A DNA stretch of 64,000 bases from Piezodorus guildinii (lineage: Eukaryota > Arthropoda > Insecta > Hemiptera > Pentatomidae). Shown here in pieces: positions 59,236 to 64,000 of this stretch (position 1 is the stretch's first letter; each line of letters begins with the position of its first letter). Location: contig CM041292.1 in the NCBI GenBank assembly GCA_023052935.1, forward strand, positions 100,582,587-100,646,586, written 5' to 3'. Both the position numbers and the translations under genes were made by a program. The notes under the pieces were generated by a model. That model saw only the letters and a program-made list of their open reading frames with translations, had not been told where the DNA came from and did no database searches.

Positions 59236-59648
59236 GCTAAATATGCACATTGAGTGAATTTGATAAACAACTAAAGGAGAAAATATTTTTATGTGCAATG
59301 TTTTGTTTTTAAACTTAAGAACAGTAATATACATGTATAATATACCGTTGGAAAGCTAAATATTTTAGAAAAAAATATTATCTCATACAAAAGATTGTAA
59401 AATTTAATAAATAGTGACTAAAAGCCGATAAAACTAACTGATTGTTCTAGATAAAAATATAATAGATTTTTCATAAAACACATGTTACTATTAAAATTAA
59501 ATTTAAGTAGTTAAATACTCTACTATTAAAATTAAATTTAAGTAGTTAAATACTCTAAATATATTTAAAAATTCATAAATTGATTTGATTAAATTAATTG
59601 TTAAAACAGAATAGAGGTAAGTGAAAGTCGTGTGTTGCTCACCAGATT
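59236..59648 (-). repeat. TIR-type repeat family, copy G (half)
   Basis: Begins inside the family at gtgaatttgataaacaacta, includes aataccgttggaaagcta-type text, and ends agaggtaagtgaaagtcgtg, then tgttgctcaccaga. It contains a perfect 35-bp tandem duplication (59486-59520 and 59521-59555). Confidence 0.7.
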
Positions 59649-60790
59649 ATTGTAAGCATACTGGTATAAATTTTATGTTATGTTTATAGTATTAAAAGTG
59701 TATGACAGTAATTTCACATTTTTCATTAATATTAATTTAATTATTTATCAATTATTCAATAATTATTTTTTAAAAATTGTTATCCTTTTGAATCAGCGTC
59801 TATTCTAGGGAAGAAGCATAATGGTTCATATTTTGACACCGCCCCTTTCCCAACAACGTTCTATCGTAATAATCAAGATGAATTACAAGTAATGACAATA
59901 ACAGAATTAATTTATATTCTACTGTTACAGCTTAAAGAATAACCCCACGCCGAGCGCACACTACTGCACTGCACTGCTTTTGAATAAATGTTCTTAAAAA
60001 ATAAAATAAAAAAATTGAGATGAAAATAGGGTTTCTTCAAAAACTTTTGTGATTAACCTCATCCAACTTTCGACCGCTCTAGAAGAAACTTTCAAGAAGG
60101 GGAATAGTAGTTTTCTTTTAATATTTTATAGAGTTCATGTAATTTTATTTATTTTTTATAAGAACGATTGTATTTGTGAAGAGGTGGCGAGTTCAGTGAT
60201 TGTTCGCGTATTGAATAGTCAATACTCCATTATTATTCATAACCGATATGCAAACGCCCTCTGTAAAAGGATTCCTGCTCAGAAACTGAAAGGCTGAATA
60301 TATTTGAAAGAAGCACCCCTAGGGGCAAGCAAGCCCTTTGCGACATATGTATCAGCAGAGATCTCTCTCCCTCTTAATTCCTACATCTGCTGCACTTCCA
60401 CATCTTTTCTACAAATTGAGTTCATTTTCTCAAACTATTTTATTACTTCCACTAATACAATTTTTTATTTTTTTTTATTTCCAAATTGAGTAATATTACA
60501 ATCTGTCCTATAATGACATTTATAATAATGATCAAATACATCATTCATACTACATTCACAAAATATATTTATAAAAAAAAAATAATACAATATACATATA
60601 TAATAAAAAATCAATAACAATTTGTACAAAAGTCATGTAGGAGGAAACCAAGAATCGATGAAATGGATTGCAAACATATATTTTAATAAAACATATGGGA
60701 AAGTTTAGTTGTTGTGTAAAATAAAAAAGTGCTCTGTAAAAAGATCTTTTTGTTTATAAAACACATCACCCCCCCCCCCTCTTACAAATC
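59649..60790. other. No gene recognised; short poly-C at about 60768
   Basis: AT-rich, with short ORFs only (60049-60297, 60304-60489). Confidence 0.4.
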
Positions 60791-61480
60791 GGTGACCCCA
60801 AATTTTCGGACCATAATGACGGAGCCGCAAAATCAAAACTTTGTCCAAGCCCAAGCGCTAACTGCTCAAAATACTGAGGTAAGCCGTATTCTATAAAAAT
60901 TCCGCCTTTTAGGTAGAGAAAACCGAAGTTTGGTTTTACCAATTCGAAGCACAGTTCTCCATTAATGGAGCTACTAGTGAAATAACAAAATTCAATTACT
61001 TGATTTCACAATTGGATCCGAAATTTATTTATAACATTTAGGACATTAGGGGTACTCACTACGTTTGCTATAGCACATTTTTTGTGCTATAGCAAAAGTA
61101 GTGGTACCCCTATGGTAACAGGGCAGGATAATAACAAATATTCACTTCCAAAATCTTGTTTTATCGATCTTTTCAAAGAAAGTCAAAACAACAAAATTAA
61201 AAGGTTCGTAAAAAGCATAGAATTAGGCGATCTAAAACCCAGTCAATTATTGAGTAAAATGCAAGCTCTTGCTGGAAATGAAATATCCGACTCAGCCTTG
61301 AAACATTATAGCTTGATAAGCTACCGGATCCGATTAAAACTATTTTGTCAGTAAGCGAAGAAAATTTAGACGGAATTGCTCTTATGGCCGACAAAATTGA
61401 AGCCATGAACTCGCGCTCGGAAATTGGTGTGGTAAATAAGACCGACGAAGGGATTGAATATCATCATACCTTTATACAAT
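60791..61480 (+). pseudogene. Ty3/gypsy gag 5' remnant interrupted by a hairpin insertion
   Basis: ATG at 60816 opens MTEPQNQNFVQAQALTAQ. After a frameshift it reads VEKTEVWFYQFEAQFSINGA, then SEITKFNYLISQLDPKFIYN, and after a 64-bp insertion LPKSCFIDLFKESQNNKIKR, ELGDLKPSQLLSKMQALAGN and ALKHYSL. The lines 'VWF.QLEAQF...GI..E.TKF.Y....L' and 'LGD.KPSQ.L..MQ.LAG' are typical of capsid regions of insect gypsy-type elements. ggtgacccca at 60791-60800 fits a primer-binding site. Stops and shifts are present and no pol follows, because a LINE piece starts at about 61490. Confidence 0.7.
61048..61111. repeat. 64-bp hairpin insertion inside gag
   Basis: aggggtactcactacgtttg, then ctatagcaca, turns through a T run into tgtgctatagc and agtagtggtacccct. 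Arms of about 29 nt pair with two or three differences. The gag frame resumes right after it. Confidence 0.75.
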
Positions 61481-61489
61481 CCTCAGACA

Positions 61490-61870
61490 TATAGCACGTG
61501 AGTGGAGAATCTAGCCAATGCTAGAACTCCAATATACAAGAAGTCTCAGAGACACTGCATTTTCAACCTTCTAGGTGGACGCTAAGGGTGTGTGAAGCTG
61601 GATAAGGATTGAGGTAGTGGATTAGGGGTGATGGATAAGGTTCTGGTGGAATTTGGAGAATTGTGAATAATTCCTAAAATAAATGGAATATTTAGGTCGT
61701 GGTGTAAGACTTATATAATATAAGTAATGGTTGGTGACATAATAAGGAGCATTAACTATTGTTCGGAGGAATTTGAATTTAAAGGATCGAATGCGTTTGA
61801 TATTAGAAAACTTGGCTGTCTCCCACAAATAGGTTTCAGAAATGTAAATTAGCAATCTGTTTTCAATAAA
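61490..61870 (-). pseudogene. Jockey-like LINE 3' fragment
   Basis: The minus frame at 61622-61855 reads SETYLWETAKFSNIKRIRSF, then KFLRTIVNAPYYVTNHYLYY, the 'IW.YG.ELWG..K.SN...IQ..QSK.LR...NAPY.VTN' line in decayed form. The sequence beyond it matches 40815-40975 and the reverse complement of 13265-13480. Confidence 0.65.
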
Positions 61871-62157
61871 AATTGGAGATTTTTATTTAACAGTCTGTAT
61901 AATTAACCAAATTGTCGGTTGTCTAGAAGGAAGCCAAGATATCGGACTGTGTCTGAGAAATTTTTGAAAAAACGTTATCTTTTATAAAGATAACATTTTA
62001 TACGTTGTAGAACGTAATTTGAAATGAAGATTGGTCTAAAACTACATAAACTGAAGTGATTACTATACAAATCAATTTTCTATTGTTATATTATTTTAAA
62101 TGAAACGTGTTTCTCTAAAGAAACTGAATATTTTATTGAACTCTAACTTTAATATAT

Positions 62158-62581
62158 ATTGGGTTGATGCAAAATTAATGCAGGTTTTTAGTAGGTATTG
62201 TAAATACGCCATATCTTTACTTTAACCATATATATTTAATCAAAATAACTTCTGGAACCAACGCTGCACCGTGCACTCATTAATAGCCCCCTGACCCCAC
62301 ACTTCATTAATATTACGAGCCGTTTGCGCAGCGCTGCGCCCTAATTTAAATTCGTAAAAATAAATTTGACGAAAATCGCACTTTGCCATTTTCGATTCAA
62401 GACCTTTGAACACACTGAACAAAACGATTTTACTAAACAAATTCATGGTGAAAGAGAGGGTATTAGATAAGGTTTGTTTTGGTATAATAATGATCAATGT
62501 TAGGATTAGCTTTGTTTACACAATTGGAATTAAGATATTGCAATAGAGGAAACCTGCATTAATTTCGCATCAGCCCAATAG
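62158..62581 (-). mobile_element. Internally deleted mariner element
   Basis: Terminal inverted repeats of about 29 bp (ttgggttgatgcaaaattaa and aatttcgcatcagcccaa) lie between TA dinucleotides, the Tc1/mariner target duplication. The minus strand encodes the transposase N-terminus: MAKCDFRQIYFYEFKLGRSA, then AQTARNINEVWGQG and ECTVQRWFQKLF, the usual helix-turn-helix region of mariner transposases. The frame then stops. At about 424 bp the copy lacks the whole DDD catalytic domain, so it can only move if served in trans. Two mismatches between the TIRs. Confidence 0.85.
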
Positions 62582-62602
62582 TTCTAAATTTATTTTAACA
62601 AA

Positions 62603-62632
62603 CAAGGAAAGTGAAAGTGGTGTGTCGCATCC
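62603..62632 (-). repeat. TIR-type repeat family, terminal scrap
   Basis: aaggaaagtgaaagtggtgt, then gtcgcatcc, matches the right end of copies E-G. Only about 30 bp. Confidence 0.4.
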
Positions 62633-62690
62633 ATATCTTTTCAGGTATATATTACATTACTTTCAGATATCTATATATAGCATTTCCAAG

Positions 62691-62832
62691 TCAAATTCAA
62701 CCTTTTCCAATTCAAATTCAACATTTTCCAAGTCAAATTCAACCTTTTCCAAGTCAAATTCAACCTTTTCCAAGTCAAATTCAACCTTTTCCAAGTCAAA
62801 TTCAACCTTTTCCATTTCAAATTCAACCTTTT
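62691..62832. repeat. 21-bp minisatellite, about seven units
   Basis: Unit tcaaattcaaccttttccaa(g/t), near-perfect, in register over about 140 bp. Both open plus frames over it are artefacts of the repeat. Confidence 0.95.
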
Positions 62833-62979
62833 TCGATTTCAATAAAATAAAAAAATCAAATTAACATGACTTTATGTTTTTATGGTTATTTTAATTACAC
62901 ATTATGTTTTTAACCCTTGTGGCTTGTTAAATGTTCCCAGGGGCCTTTTTACATATAATTAGTCACGATTATAATAATA

Positions 62980-64000
62980 AGTATAACCGATACATTAATT
63001 TTTTGACATTTTCGATACGATAGTTTTATAATCGCGGGCGAAAATATTATCAATAGTGGTTTATTTTAACTTTTTCGTATTTATTGGATAGTAGGCTCAG
63101 TAGCTGCGTTCCCAAAGGTTCGTTACCGATTACACTATTAATTTAATCGCGCTCGCTCAAATATGGGTTTCTTATAACTTTTTCGTATTTATTGGATACT
63201 AGGCTCAGTAGCTGCGTTCCCAAAGGTTCGTTACCGATAACACTATTCATTTTAATCGCGCTCGCTCAAATATGGGTTTCTTATAACTTTTTCGTATTTA
63301 TTGGATACTAGGCTAAGTAGCTGCGTTCCTAAAGGTTCGTTACCGATTACACTATTAATTTTAATCGCGCTCGCTCAAATATGGGTTTCTTATAACTTTT
63401 TCGTATTTATTGGATACTAGGCTCAGTAGCTGCGTTCCCAAAGGTTCGTTACCGATTACGCTATTCATTTTAATCGCGCTCGCTCAAATATTGGTTTCTT
63501 ATAACTTTTTAGTATTTATTGGATACTAGGCTCAGTAGCTGCGTTCCCAAAGGTTCGTTACCGATTACACTATTCATTTTAATCGCGCTCGCTCAAATAT
63601 GGGTTTCTTATAACTTTTTCGTATTTATTGGATACTAGGCTCAGTAGCTGCGTTCCCAAAGGTTCGTTACCGATTACACTATTCATTTTAATTGCGCTCA
63701 CTTAAATATGGGTTTCTTATAACTTTTTCGTATTTATTGGATACTAGGCTCAGTAGCTGCGTTCCCAAAGGTTCGTTACCGATTACGCTATTCATTTTAA
63801 TCGCGCTCGCTCAAATATTGGTTTCTTATAACTTTTTAGTATTTATTGGATACTAGGCTCAGTAGCTGCGTTCCCAAAGGTTCGTTACCGATTACACTAT
63901 TCATTTTAATCGCGCTCGCTCAAATATGGGTTTCTTATAGCTTTTTCGTATTTATTGGATACTAGGCTCAGTAGCTGCGTTCCCAAAGGTTCGTTACCGA
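62980..64000. repeat. 109-bp satellite array, running off the window
   Basis: The word ggata(c/g)taggct recurs at 63086, 63194, 63303, 63412, 63521, 63630, 63739, 63848 and 63957, so the period is 109 bp (first 108). The monomer contains ttcttataactttttcgtat, ttattggatactaggctcag, tagctgcgttcccaaaggtt, cgttaccgattacactattc and taatcgcgctcgctcaaata. Monomers at 63412 and 63739 share the same variants (gattacgc, atattgg, tttttagt), and the monomers after each also match, which points to a 327-bp higher-order unit. The first monomer at 62980-63085 is degenerate, so this is the edge of the array. Confidence 0.95.

Noticed and set aside
62611..62864. Two overlapping 79-80-codon ORFs
   Set aside because: Frames across the 21-bp minisatellite, so not genes.

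Overview
The window looks like AT-rich, repeat-dense animal DNA, most probably from an insect. The evidence is long (TA)n and poly-A/T tracts, many decayed non-LTR retrotransposon pieces of Jockey, CR1/L2-like, RTE-like and RNase H-bearing types, a mariner, a Ty3/gypsy gag remnant, tRNA-derived SINEs and a tandem satellite. I see no convincing intact host protein gene and no tRNA or rRNA gene. The species cannot be fixed from the sequence.

The dominant structure is a giant near-perfect palindrome at 18866-33660 (about 14.8 kb). Its two arms of about 7.35 and 7.40 kb meet at a 46-bp unpaired spacer (26216-26261). The outer ends read 5'-AGTAG...CTACT-3' and are flanked by a 6-bp direct repeat, AACGTG (18860-18865 and 33661-33666). 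A 5'-AG end with a 6-bp target duplication is what is described for Polinton/Maverick elements. Each arm carries one copy of a protein-primed family B DNA polymerase with N-terminal zinc fingers, DEDDy exonuclease motifs and an endonuclease-VII-like Cys/His block. The two copies diverge from the centre. No integrase, protease, packaging ATPase or capsid gene is visible. My reading is a symmetric deletion derivative (snap-back genome) of a Polinton/adintovirus-like element that kept one end and its polymerase in mirror image and still integrated. Both polymerase copies are frameshifted. One break lies at the same site in both arms but differs in each. The outer 2 kb of each arm is non-coding and contains tandem repeats and promoter-like motifs (E2F, YY1, CCAAT, CDE/CHR, GTCACGTGAC).

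Layout outside the palindrome: 1-18.8 kb holds repeat-family copies, two SINEs and LINE fragments. 33.7-49 kb holds sparse LINE fragments, four copies of a TIR-bearing repeat family (ends CTTTCACTTA) and long (TA)n tracts. 49.5-52.1 kb is a LINE nest, part of which was copied into a 108-bp inverted repeat. 53-57.4 kb holds a short inverted-repeat element, a SINE, an internally deleted Jockey element and another repeat copy. 59-62.6 kb holds a repeat copy, a gypsy gag interrupted by a 64-bp hairpin, a LINE fragment and an internally deleted mariner. 62.69-64 kb holds a 21-bp minisatellite and then a 109-bp satellite running off the end.

All comparisons were made by eye, so family names are recognition calls without database support, and repeat edges are approximate.
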